Position numbers and translations under genes: made by a program. DNA of 64,000 nucleotides. Source: Picochlorum sp. 'celeri' (lineage: Eukaryota; Chlorophyta; Trebouxiophyceae). The stretch is from positions 1 through 64,000 of the forward strand of contig JAACMV010000010.1 in assembly GCA_010909725.1 (NCBI GenBank), written 5' to 3'. Of this stretch, positions 41,896 to 50,910 are shown piece after piece (the stretch's first letter is position 1; every line of letters begins with the position of its first letter). The notes beneath the pieces were generated by a model. That model did not search any database, was not told where the DNA came from, and saw only the letters and a program-made list of their open reading frames with translations.

Positions 41896-42899
41896 TCATG
41901 GTTGTGACCGCCATGGCCAGCTGGTGGCAGGTCGCCATTTGAAGGCGCATCCATCCGTCATCTTTGGATTGCCTGATTTCCTAGCCGCTGCTTGGCACAC
42001 TTCTAGCGGGGGAGGCCCATAAAATGGTACACCTTTCCACAACAGCACAAGAGCATGCCAGTAAATCCATGCAGCGATTCTCTGAGGCTGAAACCCATAC
42101 TTGAACAGTGTCAATATGCCCGCCATTTCATTCGGTTGGTGTGGATTCACTTGGTCTATGCTCCCCTTCATCCAGGCCGTGAAATACTCTCCCATACTGG
42201 GGTGACACACCGAGACCGAGAGAAAGAAAGAATCCCCTGGGGCATTGGTCTTCAATGTCCTGCACGCAATCATGGGTTATGAAAAGTCCGACAAATATAC
42301 CTTACTTACTGGTAGAAAAAGACACACCATGTGCTCTTCATGTCCATGAGTGGGGAAACATGCAGCGACTTTGGCACAGATTCTCCATCTGGCCTGAACA
42401 AGAATGTCACCCTATCTGCCCAAGGCGTGTTCGTCACCTCTGCGATGCAGATGGCCAACTCTTCGTCGAGATTGTAGCAATAGTATACGCTTATCGGATT
42501 CTGCCGGTATCCCGCGACAGGCGGATTCGTGAGCAATCGCACCTTGCCCTGTGTTCCTGCCAGGGCCCTTGCCTCCGGACCAGTCATAGTATCGTTCCTA
42601 GAAGCCCCGCTTTGTCCCCACCACCACGGAGGCGAGTCCAAATCTATCACAGATACTCTAACATTGTATTCAAATGCATGCTTGGATGGTTTGGAACGCG
42701 AATGGTATACTTTTGCGTTATACATGGTAGCTCCCTGCCAGTGGGTTGCTTTCGTTCTCAGGCCTCGTCGTCCATTGATGGCATCAATAGCATTCCACAC
42801 AATGTAATAAGGTACATGGAGGCATATATTCAACACAGCATACGTAATTGTCCATATCAGAGAACAAACTTGACCAACAAGTTGACTATCGAAGACCAT
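41896..42899 (-). CDS. DUF1365 family protein
   Basis: Exons 42899-42310 and 42259-41896 give 317 aa; the donor GTAAGT and acceptor GTGCAG join as FFYQ-TLKTNAPGD. The core VYHSRSKPSKHAFEYNVRVSVIDLDSP, RLLTNPPVAGYRQNPISVYYCY, EVTNTPWADRV and KSLHVSPLMDM matches DUF1365. An N-terminal hydrophobic helix (LIWTITYAVLNICLHVPYYIVWNAI) probably anchors it. DUF1365 proteins often accompany amine oxidases and cyclopropane-fatty-acid-synthase-like enzymes in bacteria, but no such partner lies here. Biochemical function is not established. Confidence 0.88.
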
Positions 42900-43186
42900 G
42901 CTTCCTATCGAACAAATTCTGTGACAATGATCCACACCATTACCGTCTTAATAATTCTTTTTTGGGGGTGATGTACTTGCAAGTACACAATTGTGTCTTT
43001 GATGGCGCGTCCGTTCCCCAGATGGACAATGGCTCTTGGTGCTGTTTTTTCAATTTTATTCATATGCAAGATTGGGCAAAAATGGAGATGTCATGTTCTC
43101 AACTCTATCGAATCACATTTTTATATAGAATAAGAACCAATCTTTGCATCAGAATACGTTAGAAAAGGTCCGAGAGACACTAGCAC

Positions 43187-44122
43187 ATGTCAACTGTCGT
43201 TGGCACGTTTGGGGCTGGCCTGTTCGCTTTTTGGTGCACTGTGCTCCATTGCGGGCTTTTATTGTACTTTGGAGTGGTTTCAGAAGCTTTCACATCGATA
43301 GAGAGCGTTGCAGGTGATGGGTCGCCGCTCGCACTCTGTGTCGCTGTTCGGGATACTCCAGAGAATGTTTTAGAATGGGTGCAGTATCACGAGGCTGTTG
43401 GAGTCGGGAAATTCTATCTCATGGTGACAGATGATCCTGATGTGGGGGCGTTGGAGCATGTGCTGCGGGCGCGGATACGCAGTGGGGCGGTTGAGCTGTA
43501 CTCTCTGCCCTATGTGAATCCCAGAACAGTTCCTCAACTGCAGGTGACCCTGTACAACTTGTGTTTGGATAGCGTCCGAGAGAGTCATAAATTTATAGGA
43601 TTTTGGGACATTGATGAGTTTATTGTTCCTATTCAGCGGTTGGAAACAAATTTTGCCAAATTTTTGACCAGCCACATGATGCATGTTGGTGGGGTTGCAA
43701 TCAACTGGCGGATTGTGGGTCCTTCCGGACATGTGACAAAGCCTGCGACAGGGGGCGTGCTGGAAAATTATCAGGCATGTACACCGTGGAGCTATTCCGA
43801 GAATGAAGAAATCAAGTCGGTCGTGAACACCAAATTTGCTCTGGCACCTCTCTCCGATCCACACACTTTTTCATACAAGGAGGGATACTTTGCAGTTGAT
43901 TGTCATGGAAGGAGGGTCGAAGGCGGCAGGAATCCCCGCGGTGTTGAATCCCCGCCTCCTTTTGCCCTGTACCATTACGTGACTAAATCGAAAGAGGAGT
44001 ACAGGGAGAAGATGAGGCGTGGGAGTGCTATGGGCAATCGAAAGGATGAAGACTACTTCAATAGGATTCAAAACATCTCCACGAGCCCTTGTTCCGAAGC
44101 AGCCACAATGCGACACATGTGA
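43187..44122 (+). CDS. Glycosyltransferase family 92 (DUF23-like) protein
   Basis: A single open frame of 311 aa beginning with a hydrophobic signal-anchor (FGAGLFAFWCTVLHCGLLLYFGVV). GT92 features follow: LALCVAVRDTPENVLEWVQYHEAVGVGKFYLM, the metal-binding FWDIDEFIVP (DxD-like), GGVAINWRIVGPSGH and FALYHYVTKSKEEYREKMRRG. Family members transfer galactose or related sugars in the Golgi; type II topology fits. The donor sugar here is unknown. The second TVP38-like gene starts 96 nt downstream. Confidence 0.88.
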   Translation: MSTVVGTFGAGLFAFWCTVLHCGLLLYFGVVSEAFTSIESVAGDGSPLALCVAVRDTPENVLEWVQYHEAVGVGKFYLMVTDDPDVGALEHVLRARIRSGAVELYSLPYVNPRTVPQLQVTLYNLCLDSVRESHKFIGFWDIDEFIVPIQRLETNFAKFLTSHMMHVGGVAINWRIVGPSGHVTKPATGGVLENYQACTPWSYSENEEIKSVVNTKFALAPLSDPHTFSYKEGYFAVDCHGRRVEGGRNPRGVESPPPFALYHYVTKSKEEYREKMRRGSAMGNRKDEDYFNRIQNISTSPCSEAATMRHM

Positions 44123-44218
44123 AGCAGCTGCTCTCCGACCAGTACAATACTAATAAACATCTCTGTGTAATATATTCGTGAGGACGGCCCTGTCCAAAAC
44201 TTTTGCTTCTTTTGAGAC

Positions 44219-45346
44219 ATGGCTTTACAAAGCGCTGGCTTGACCCTCGCCCGTCAGGTATGGAATGCGATTGACTCAAGGATGATGAAGAGCGGAAATC
44301 GCTGTGAATCCATGTATCCTTGTCAAGTTTCGTGGTCGACTGATCACTTACCTTATCTCGTGCTTTGCTTTGACAGAAATGCGTCACCGCTCTGAGTCGA
44401 TCTTCTGGATCTGCATTTCATTGCACATCGCTCAAGTTGAGATTACCGATACGGCAATGGAAATCAGCTGTGGCGGTCGCCTCTCAGGATTCAGAGGCAG
44501 TGGAGGAAGGACTGGAGAAGAGGTGAGTCTCACTGTGTGTTTAATGTTCTACTGGTTGGATGCCAGTTGATTCATGGTCTGTTGGGATGCAGAGAAACTC
44601 AAATTGGGGGTAAGAATGCGGAGAATTCCTCTTCCGAAGCCGAGTCAGTGGGGGGGCTGTCGCCCAAGTTGATAGGGACCCTCTCTGTCGTGGGTGGTCT
44701 GGTAGCATTGGCTGTTGGCGGTGCTCTATTGAAGGACCAGATAAAATTATTTTTGGATACGTTCATCTCTTTAGTTGATGACTGGGGAGCTTTGGGATAT
44801 GTTGCGTATATTGTAGTGTATGCTTTGTTAGAGTTGCTGGCCGTTCCAGCTATTCCCTTGACGATGACAGCTGGGGTTATCTTTGGCATTGTTCCTGGAA
44901 CAGCAGTGGTTTCGTTATCATCGACCCTTGCAGCGGCTGGTGCATTTTTGATTTCAAGATACTTAGCAAGAGATAGATTTGCTGCCTGGGCGAACAAGAA
45001 CCCAAAATTCGCAGCGATTGACAAGGCCATCGGCAAGGATGGCTTCAGGGTAGTAGCACTTCTGCGCCTGTCCCCGCTGCTGCCATTGGCAGCGTCGAAC
45101 TATTTGTATGGCGTCACATCGGTGGATTTGGGATCTTATGTAGCTGCTTCCTGCTTGGGGATGCTCCCTGGGACGCTCGCATACGTTGCTGCAGGAACAT
45201 ATGGTAAGGAAATCCTGGTAGGAGGTGCAGAAGGGAGTGTTGGAGTTCAGTGGTGGCAGCTCGGGCTGGGTTTCGGCTTTACTGCTTTTGCTTTGTGGTA
45301 CGTAGGGAATTTGGCCAAAGATGCTCTTGCTGAGGTTGAAGAATAA
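44219..45346 (+). CDS. Second TVP38/TMEM64 (VTT/DedA) protein, plastid-targeted
   Basis: Exons 44219-44257, 44377-44522 and 44593-45346 give 312 aa. Exons 1 and 2 encode a Ser/Arg/Lys-rich leader (MALQSAGLTLARQ-KCVTALSRSSGS), a convincing transit peptide. The core has VPAIPLTMTAGVIFGIVPGTAVV, FLISRYLARDRFAAW, VALLRLSPLLPLAASNYLYGVT and ASCLGMLPGTLAYVAAGTYG. The NPKFAAIDKAIG segment parallels NEKFVAIDKAIG in the 10362-11261 protein, so the two are paralogues. Family members affect membrane lipid distribution; the specific role is unknown. Confidence 0.9.
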
Positions 45347-45380
45347 CTTTTTTCCTCCAATAAAAATTGTAAACAAACAA

Positions 45381-46460
45381 TCAATCAAATCTGAGGGCAT
45401 ACATTCGAACCTTGAAAAGCTGCTTGGGAAAATTTTTCTGGAGTGCCGAATGGGCAATCCTCACTCCAGCTTTCTTGAACAACTCCACAAAGTAGCTGTG
45501 GGATCTCGTGATGCTGCAGTCATCCGAATCGACGATGAAACCATTGTCGCAGACATTCTCTTTGAGAAAGATGACCCCCTGGGGCCTCATTGCAGAGGCG
45601 CACCGCCGAAAGAATTGAACAACATCCTCTGCAATGACATCATACACATTATGAAATCTCTAATACAATCCGTCAGTAGTTTCGAGTTGACGTACCGTCC
45701 GTCAAATACATTATTGCCCACTGGATCCACAAACAATCATAGCGGCCCTGTTCTGGCTGAAAGGCTTCCAGACCAGTCTGGTAAAAGTTCACGGCTCGGT
45801 GAGTGGGAGGAATATTTGCTGGCTTTGACTCCACTAAATTTCTTTTGGCTGTCTCTAACAAATGCCCTGTACACGGAAGGATGCTTTGTAGTCGAAAAAA
45901 TGGAGCAACAAATGTGCTCAAGAGTACCCACCTGAGGGCTCCACAAGGTCCACCTCATCAAAGTAATGCAGCAACAATGATCCTGTTACTCTACCTATTC
46001 CAGCTCCACAGTCTACATGCGCACAGCGGAGGCATTAAAATCCCGATGGCATGCTACCAGGAAGTGAAATGATTATACGTACCAGCTGCTACCAGGGAGC
46101 GCCCTTGCTCTTTGGCCTCTTGTATCCGCGGCATAAGCCCTTTCATCAAAAACTTTCTACTGTCCATGATATCCGATGGATTCACCTGACCGAATCCACC
46201 CAGTACTCCATTATTGGTTGCCGCCTGGCAGTCCCAATACTGCACTGCTGCCTTGTACCACTCCCCTTGCTGCTCATCGCTCGCATCCTGTCGACCTCTC
46301 TGTGCTTGTACGTGATCCCAAAACTCTTCAGCACAAGAATAAACCTGAAATACAGAATTGAGATGAGTATCGCTGTATTTATTTGACGTGCTTCAAACAC
46401 CAAGCAAATGCATGTCCACCTACTCACCCGACCGTGCCCATCTACCCCGCCTTCATTCAT
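45381..46460 (-). CDS. NTMT1: Alpha-N-terminal protein methyltransferase NTMT1/NRMT
   Basis: Methylates N-terminal X-Pro-Lys/Arg proteins. Five exons (46460-46428, 46344-46083, 46012-45932, 45866-45696, 45628-45381) give 264 aa, all joins in phase. Landmarks: EWYKAAVQYWD, NNGVLGGFGQVNPSDIMDSRKFL, AADCGAGIGRVTGSLLL (motif I), VDLVEPS-GHLLETAKRNL, YDCLWIQWAIMYLTD-EDVVQFFRRC and GVIFLKENVC. The IQWAIMYLTD block is diagnostic for the family. An N-terminal extension (YSCAEEFWDHVQAQRGRQDASDEQQ) precedes the core. It is the most intron-rich minus-strand gene here. Only 42 nt separate its ATG from the VPS28 stop upstream. Confidence 0.93.
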
Positions 46461-46468
46461 TTTTGATG

Positions 46469-46494
46469 AATAATAATAATAATAATAATAATAA
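46469..46494. repeat. (AAT)n microsatellite filling a 42-nt intergenic gap
   Basis: About eight AAT units occupy most of the space between the VPS28 stop (46503-46505) and the NTMT1 start (46460). Length variation here would directly change spacing between two tandem genes and would supply AAUAAU-type A-rich sequence at the VPS28 3' end. Confidence 0.85.
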
Positions 46495-46502
46495 ACACTT
46501 AA

Positions 46503-47254
46503 CTATGCTTTGAATGCATGAGCAATGCCCATCAAGTTTTTCCTCAGAGTGATCACATCTGTCCTCAGCTTTTGAGAATCAATGGTCGACCTTGATTCCA
46601 TGCGAGAAATCTGTTCCACCCAATCTCGCATCACCTGCACACTAGGCAGCTTGTATGCTGCGCCATCTAGCTTCTCAAGGGCGCACAGGAGAGTGCTCAT
46701 GAGCTCCCGGATCTTTCCAACCTGGATTAGGTATGTTGAGGAGTCCTCGTACACTTCTATAGCTTCCTTAATCTCCCCACATCGTTCAAAAATGACTAGG
46801 ATATGGGCAGCTGTCGTTTGCTCTGACACAGGAAAACCTGGCTTGCCCAGCAGCAGGTCCTTTCCCTCCAGCTGCACGAGGGCCCTTTTAAACATCATCT
46901 CATTGTCCTTGTACGTGTTCACAAACGACGTGAACGTGGGAAACTGCGAAATAAACGCTGACTCAAAGTCGTTTATGATTAAAGTATTGTACAGAAAGGC
47001 AAGCGCACCTTGGGCTGTATGAGGGCATGGCACTTGAAACACTGGTTTACAGCAAGAGAAAGCTCCTCTTCATATTCTTCCATGGATAGCAAGCTCTTGG
47101 AGTACGACGCCTCTAATTTCTCTAAAACTGTCAAAGCTATGTATAAATCTAGGTACAACTCGAAATCATCATCAACATCGCCATAACGACCGAGAATTTT
47201 CTTCCCAAGAACGTTGGAAAAAGTTTCGTGAAACGAAGAGTCACGAGCTGTCAT
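46503..47254 (-). CDS. VPS28: ESCRT-I subunit VPS28
   Basis: Endosomal sorting of ubiquitinated cargo. Exons 47254-47009 and 46943-46503 give 228 aa (usual size about 220). The N-terminal core helices LYIALTVLEKLEASYSKSLLSMEEYEEELSLAVNQ..KCHALIQPK pack with VPS23/VPS37; FPTFTSFVNTY continues after the splice. The C-terminal four-helix domain (IRELMSTLLCALEKL, LPSVQVMRDWVEQISRMESRSTIDSQKLRTDVITLRKNLMGIAHAF) recruits ESCRT-II. The linker (GKPGFPVSEQTTAAHILVIFERCGEIKEAIEVY) is somewhat divergent but recognisable. Confidence 0.9.
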
Positions 47255-47500
47255 TTCGCCTCTCGGGAAATAATTTTGGACCTAAATTATTTATTCATGT
47301 TCATTTGTGCGATATTGGTGTGCATCCAACCCCAACTGTTCAGGCGCAAGAGGCATGGCCAGATCTTGCAAGGAGACTGTCCCATCAGATGCATGTGCAC
47401 TTCCTTTTTTTCCTTCACTATTTTTTCGATGTACAATGTATACATGCCCAGTATGTGATTTACATGTTTGTATATATATTGTGGTCAATAGTCAAAGTCA

Positions 47501-49129
47501 TCAAAGGCTCAAGTGTCGAACAGGTGGCTTTTTGCCTGGATCCTTTCGAAGAGGGGCAGTGTGACCATCTGCTAAAAGGATTCTATGTGGCTGGACTTCT
47601 GGGGTAGTCTGAAGCCACTCTGACAAATTCGTCTTTTCCGCTTCTAATTTCTTCACTTTGCTTTCCAGCAGCTTCATTTCGTAGGTCATTTTATATCTGG
47701 AGAAGGCTGCGCTGATACGGTTCTTCTCCTTTCTCACGAGCTTCTTCAATTCGTCTGTCGAAGATTTTCTTAATTCAGGGTTATCCAAGAGTATATTTGC
47801 CAAGATTTCAGTATCTGAAGGCTCGACAAAACCTGGAATGCTATTATTGCTCTTGGACCTGCCCGGAGGCCGCCCTCTCCTTTTCCCACCAGCTGGTGTG
47901 CACAGCGTGGCATCGATGATTTGAGACATCTCTTCATCTATTTCGAGTCCGTCGCTGAATAATTTCATAGGCTTGAGAGGCGGACAACAATCTTCCTCCC
48001 TAGGTGTATTTGCCAGCGGGTTGAGGGAACTGTTTGGGGAAATGTCGTGGGGCGTACCATCTTGATAACCGCCTCCGAGAGACTGCTTTGATTCAGGGGC
48101 CCGTAAACTCTCGGACACCATGATACTCGAGGTCGTGAGACTTCTTTCTCGCTTATGGCTCACCTGCCTGCTCACAGTGACATCTTCAGATGCTTCAGTT
48201 TCTTGGGCATTTCCACCATCAGAGTCAACAGGGCGTAATTGCGGCTTTGGAAGGACTTTTCCAGTGTCTTGTTGCTGCAATTGGCAGCGCTGCTTCGCGG
48301 CATCTGCCACCAACTGCTCTGTTTGACTTGGGGAAAGGAGATTCTGAGTCTTCTGATCAAAAGGAGAAGGAGTCTGTACAAGTTGTTGCCTTTGTATGAT
48401 GATATCTCCCGTTTGTCGAGGCACTACTGTACTGTCCAGAATAGGTATGTACTGTAGCATCGAAGACGATCCTGGAATAGGAACAGTCAGCTGTGCTTGG
48501 CCCTCAGGAAGGGTGGCAATCACTGCTGTGCCATCCTCCCTCTGAAGCACATTTCCATCCAGCAATGTCAAATACTGCTGCTCTTTCTTCGCATCGCACG
48601 CCTGTACTTCTGACCACTCCTGTATAAAAGATCCTGTTGATCGCTGCTGCAGCGGGTCTTGTATTGATCGCTGGTGCACCATAGTCTCTGCTGCCCCTGG
48701 TACGAGATGGGCTTGCTGCTGCTGTTTTTCATGTTCATTCTGATGCGATCCATCTTGCTGCATGTCAGCTGCCACCTCCTCTGCAATCTCACGCAACTGC
48801 TCTCCAAAAATCATATTCACAGTCTTTTCGCTGAAAAGTATGGGCTCTCCATGCCCATGCTGTTGCTGCTCATCCATGAGGGAGTGCATCATATCCGCAA
48901 GCATTGCGCCATCAGACGTCTTCCTCTCAAACTCTTCCGGGTCCTTCACCTTTAGCAGACTATCTGCCAATTTAGATGGCGACTGCGACGCCCCATGCTG
49001 CTCAGACACCAACAGCTGATACAACTCGTCCCCATCAACGCTCATGACATGTTGCAAAAACTGCTGAGAGTCCAGAGACAACTGTCTCGCCCCTTCCTTA
49101 TGCATAAAATTATTTTCTGGATCTACCAT
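47501..49129 (-). CDS. bZIP transcription factor with AT-hook and Gln-rich region
   Basis: A single open frame of 542 aa from MVDPENNF. Near residue 420 a RRGRPPGRSKS AT-hook-like motif is present. At about 465-515 lies the bZIP: basic region RKEKNRISAAFSRYKM (Asn and Arg at canonical spacing N-x7-R) then a leucine-zipper-like MKLLESKVKKLEAEKTNL. The N-terminal 350 residues are rich in Gln, Ser and Asp/Glu, as in activation domains. The end GKKPPVRHLSL is hydrophilic. Target genes are unknown. Confidence 0.85.
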   Translation of the reverse strand: MVDPENNFMHKEGARQLSLDSQQFLQHVMSVDGDELYQLLVSEQHGASQSPSKLADSLLKVKDPEEFERKTSDGAMLADMMHSLMDEQQQHGHGEPILFSEKTVNMIFGEQLREIAEEVAADMQQDGSHQNEHEKQQQQAHLVPGAAETMVHQRSIQDPLQQRSTGSFIQEWSEVQACDAKKEQQYLTLLDGNVLQREDGTAVIATLPEGQAQLTVPIPGSSSMLQYIPILDSTVVPRQTGDIIIQRQQLVQTPSPFDQKTQNLLSPSQTEQLVADAAKQRCQLQQQDTGKVLPKPQLRPVDSDGGNAQETEASEDVTVSRQVSHKRERSLTTSSIMVSESLRAPESKQSLGGGYQDGTPHDISPNSSLNPLANTPREEDCCPPLKPMKLFSDGLEIDEEMSQIIDATLCTPAGGKRRGRPPGRSKSNNSIPGFVEPSDTEILANILLDNPELRKSSTDELKKLVRKEKNRISAAFSRYKMTYEMKLLESKVKKLEAEKTNLSEWLQTTPEVQPHRILLADGHTAPLRKDPGKKPPVRHLSL

Positions 49130-49643
49130 TGTATATAAACCGCCCTATGAAACAGCCTGACACAGGTTCAAATGTGCGAGGTCGCAAAAATGGATAGCAC
49201 TGCCGCTGTACTCTGCTTACTATTTCTACTAGACAATGGCAATGTTTATCTTAATATGCGATTTCTCTCAGGATTCACAGTGAAATAGAGGGTCTTAGCC
49301 GATATATCACTCGCGTGCACTCGCTTTTACCAGCGTATGCTCACTCGGCGTTCATGGCCGGATTCGCCCTTCTTTCTACCAATAAATGTAGAATTAATAT
49401 TACAGTTTGATAATAGGGAAGCGTGCGCATGCCTGGATAACAAAGTGACAGATTTCGAATCCATGTCAACGCGGTTGGTCGAGCCGAGAATTCAGTGGGT
49501 GATGGGCCATGGAGTCAATTGCAAGGTAGCCACGTTCCTATGCACGTAGCTCGGACCCATTACAAATTGACTTGTTGTCTTCATAGCACGTCTTTAATTT
49601 AAGCTGAGGATGGAACTGATGATGTGTCATTCTGTTCTGTAAT
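49130..49643. promoter_or_regulatory. Divergent intergenic region, bZIP / PEX19
   Basis: 514 nt serving as 5' flank of both genes. The 70-codon open frame at 49337-49549 has no domain and lies in AT-rich sequence. No repeat or RNA gene is recognisable. Confidence 0.4.
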
Positions 49644-50582
49644 ATGGAGAGAAAGGACACTTCTTCACCTCCTCCTCCTCCTCTTCTTCAAGGCAACAGT
49701 GACGAAGAAGGAGCAGGGGCGACGGCTGAGGCATTGGAATGTTTACTAGATGGTACGATCATGCAGGTATTTGTTTTGATACCGATCAGTTGGATGATGG
49801 CGTCGTATTGTTCTTGTGCAGATGCACTGCTTGGGTTCGACCAGGGTGAGTGTCAGCCCTCAGGCATCGATGGAGGGCAACACAACAAGGAAGGGAATAA
49901 TAATAGAGTAGAGACCGGGGTAACAGCGAGCACAACTGCGAAACAGGGGAGCAGCAGTGGTTTTGATGCAAATTTAAAATTTGACCCTCTCAGGAGTTCC
50001 AGAACGGGGAGAAAGAAGGAGAGGTCGAAACAAATAGATGAGGCAGAGAAGAAGAAGCATGATGTAGCAGCAGATAGTCTGGAGCATCTTCTGAAGGAAC
50101 TTTCAGTGGAAGCTGGTAGCATGTCAGAGGGAAGTATGAGGGATACCTTGGCGGCATTGGCTGCCACAGGGCCTGGCAGGGAAGCAGAGTACACAGATGA
50201 GGAGGAGGAGGAAGAGGAGGACGATCCGCTTTCGTCTGCCCTCGTGGATTCAATCATGAGGCAGTTGCTGTCCAAAGATGTCTTGTACGAACCCATGAAG
50301 GAGATTGGAGAGCAATACCCCCCCTGGTTGAGTAAGAACAGGGACACGTTGGAGCCAGAAGAGTATGGTCGATATGAACGGCAATATGCGTATATACAGA
50401 AAATTTGTGCCATGTATGAGAATGAGCCTGATAATTACAGTGGGCTGATGTGTCTGCTACAAGAGATGCAGCAATGTGGGCAGCCTCCTCAGGAGATTAT
50501 CGACCATGTGGGACCACCAGGGGATTCTGCGGCCGTATCAGGGGCATTTGGGTCGCAAAACCAGGAGTGTCCGATGATGTAG
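49644..50582 (+). CDS. PEX19: Peroxin PEX19, with frame-preserving intron
   Basis: Cytosolic chaperone and import receptor for peroxisomal membrane proteins. Exons 49644-49752 and 49822-50582 give 289 aa. The splice rebuilds LECLLD-DALLGFDQ, the acidic PEX3-binding start of the family. The C-terminal helical cargo-binding domain is clear: SALVDSIMRQLLSKDVLYEPMKEIGEQYPPWLSKNRDTLEPEEYGRYERQY, then IQKICAMYE, LMCLLQEMQQCGQPPQEII. The last four residues, CPMM, are in the position of the farnesylated CaaX box. The 69-nt intron has no stop and retains frame, so an unspliced form would add 23 mostly hydrophobic residues. Confidence 0.93.
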   Translation: MERKDTSSPPPPPLLQGNSDEEGAGATAEALECLLDGTIMQVFVLIPISWMMASYCSCADALLGFDQGECQPSGIDGGQHNKEGNNNRVETGVTASTTAKQGSSSGFDANLKFDPLRSSRTGRKKERSKQIDEAEKKKHDVAADSLEHLLKELSVEAGSMSEGSMRDTLAALAATGPGREAEYTDEEEEEEEDDPLSSALVDSIMRQLLSKDVLYEPMKEIGEQYPPWLSKNRDTLEPEEYGRYERQYAYIQKICAMYENEPDNYSGLMCLLQEMQQCGQPPQEIIDHVGPPGDSAAVSGAFGSQNQECPMM

Positions 50583-50910
50583 ACGAGTTGCCTCGAGACA
50601 AACGATTTCCAAACTAATTCGGGAATCGCCATGTCCCTTTGTCCCCGGCACGTTTTGAAACGGCTTTTAGGTACATGTTTGCTTCACATTGAGATTTTAA
50701 GTTTACTGTGTATATTTTACATGGGTTATTTGAAATAGACGTCAAATCACCGCTCTGTTGTGTCTGTACGCGTCGCTCCTCCGTCAGCGCGAATTCCTCG
50801 ATTCTCGCGACCAGAGATGCCCGTCGTGTTCCAGTAAGGAACAAGGTTCATTTGATTATATACACTATTATAAAAATTGGGTATCAGAAGGAAACCTCGA
50901 TTGACTCGAT
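50583..50910. other. Intergenic region between PEX19 and the CXC gene
   Basis: 328 nt between two plus-strand genes: 3' flank of PEX19 and promoter of the CXC gene. Sequence near 50862-50878 (TATACACTATTATAAAA) is a candidate TATA-like element about 30-50 nt before the ATG. No other feature is seen. Confidence 0.4.

Noticed and set aside
42255..42971. A 238-codon plus-strand frame opposite the DUF1365 gene
   Set aside because: Antisense shadow of a conserved two-exon protein. No recognisable domain.
20957..50582. PEX16 and PEX19 as a peroxisome gene cluster
   Set aside because: They lie about 27 kb apart with many unrelated genes between, so no linkage beyond chance is supported.
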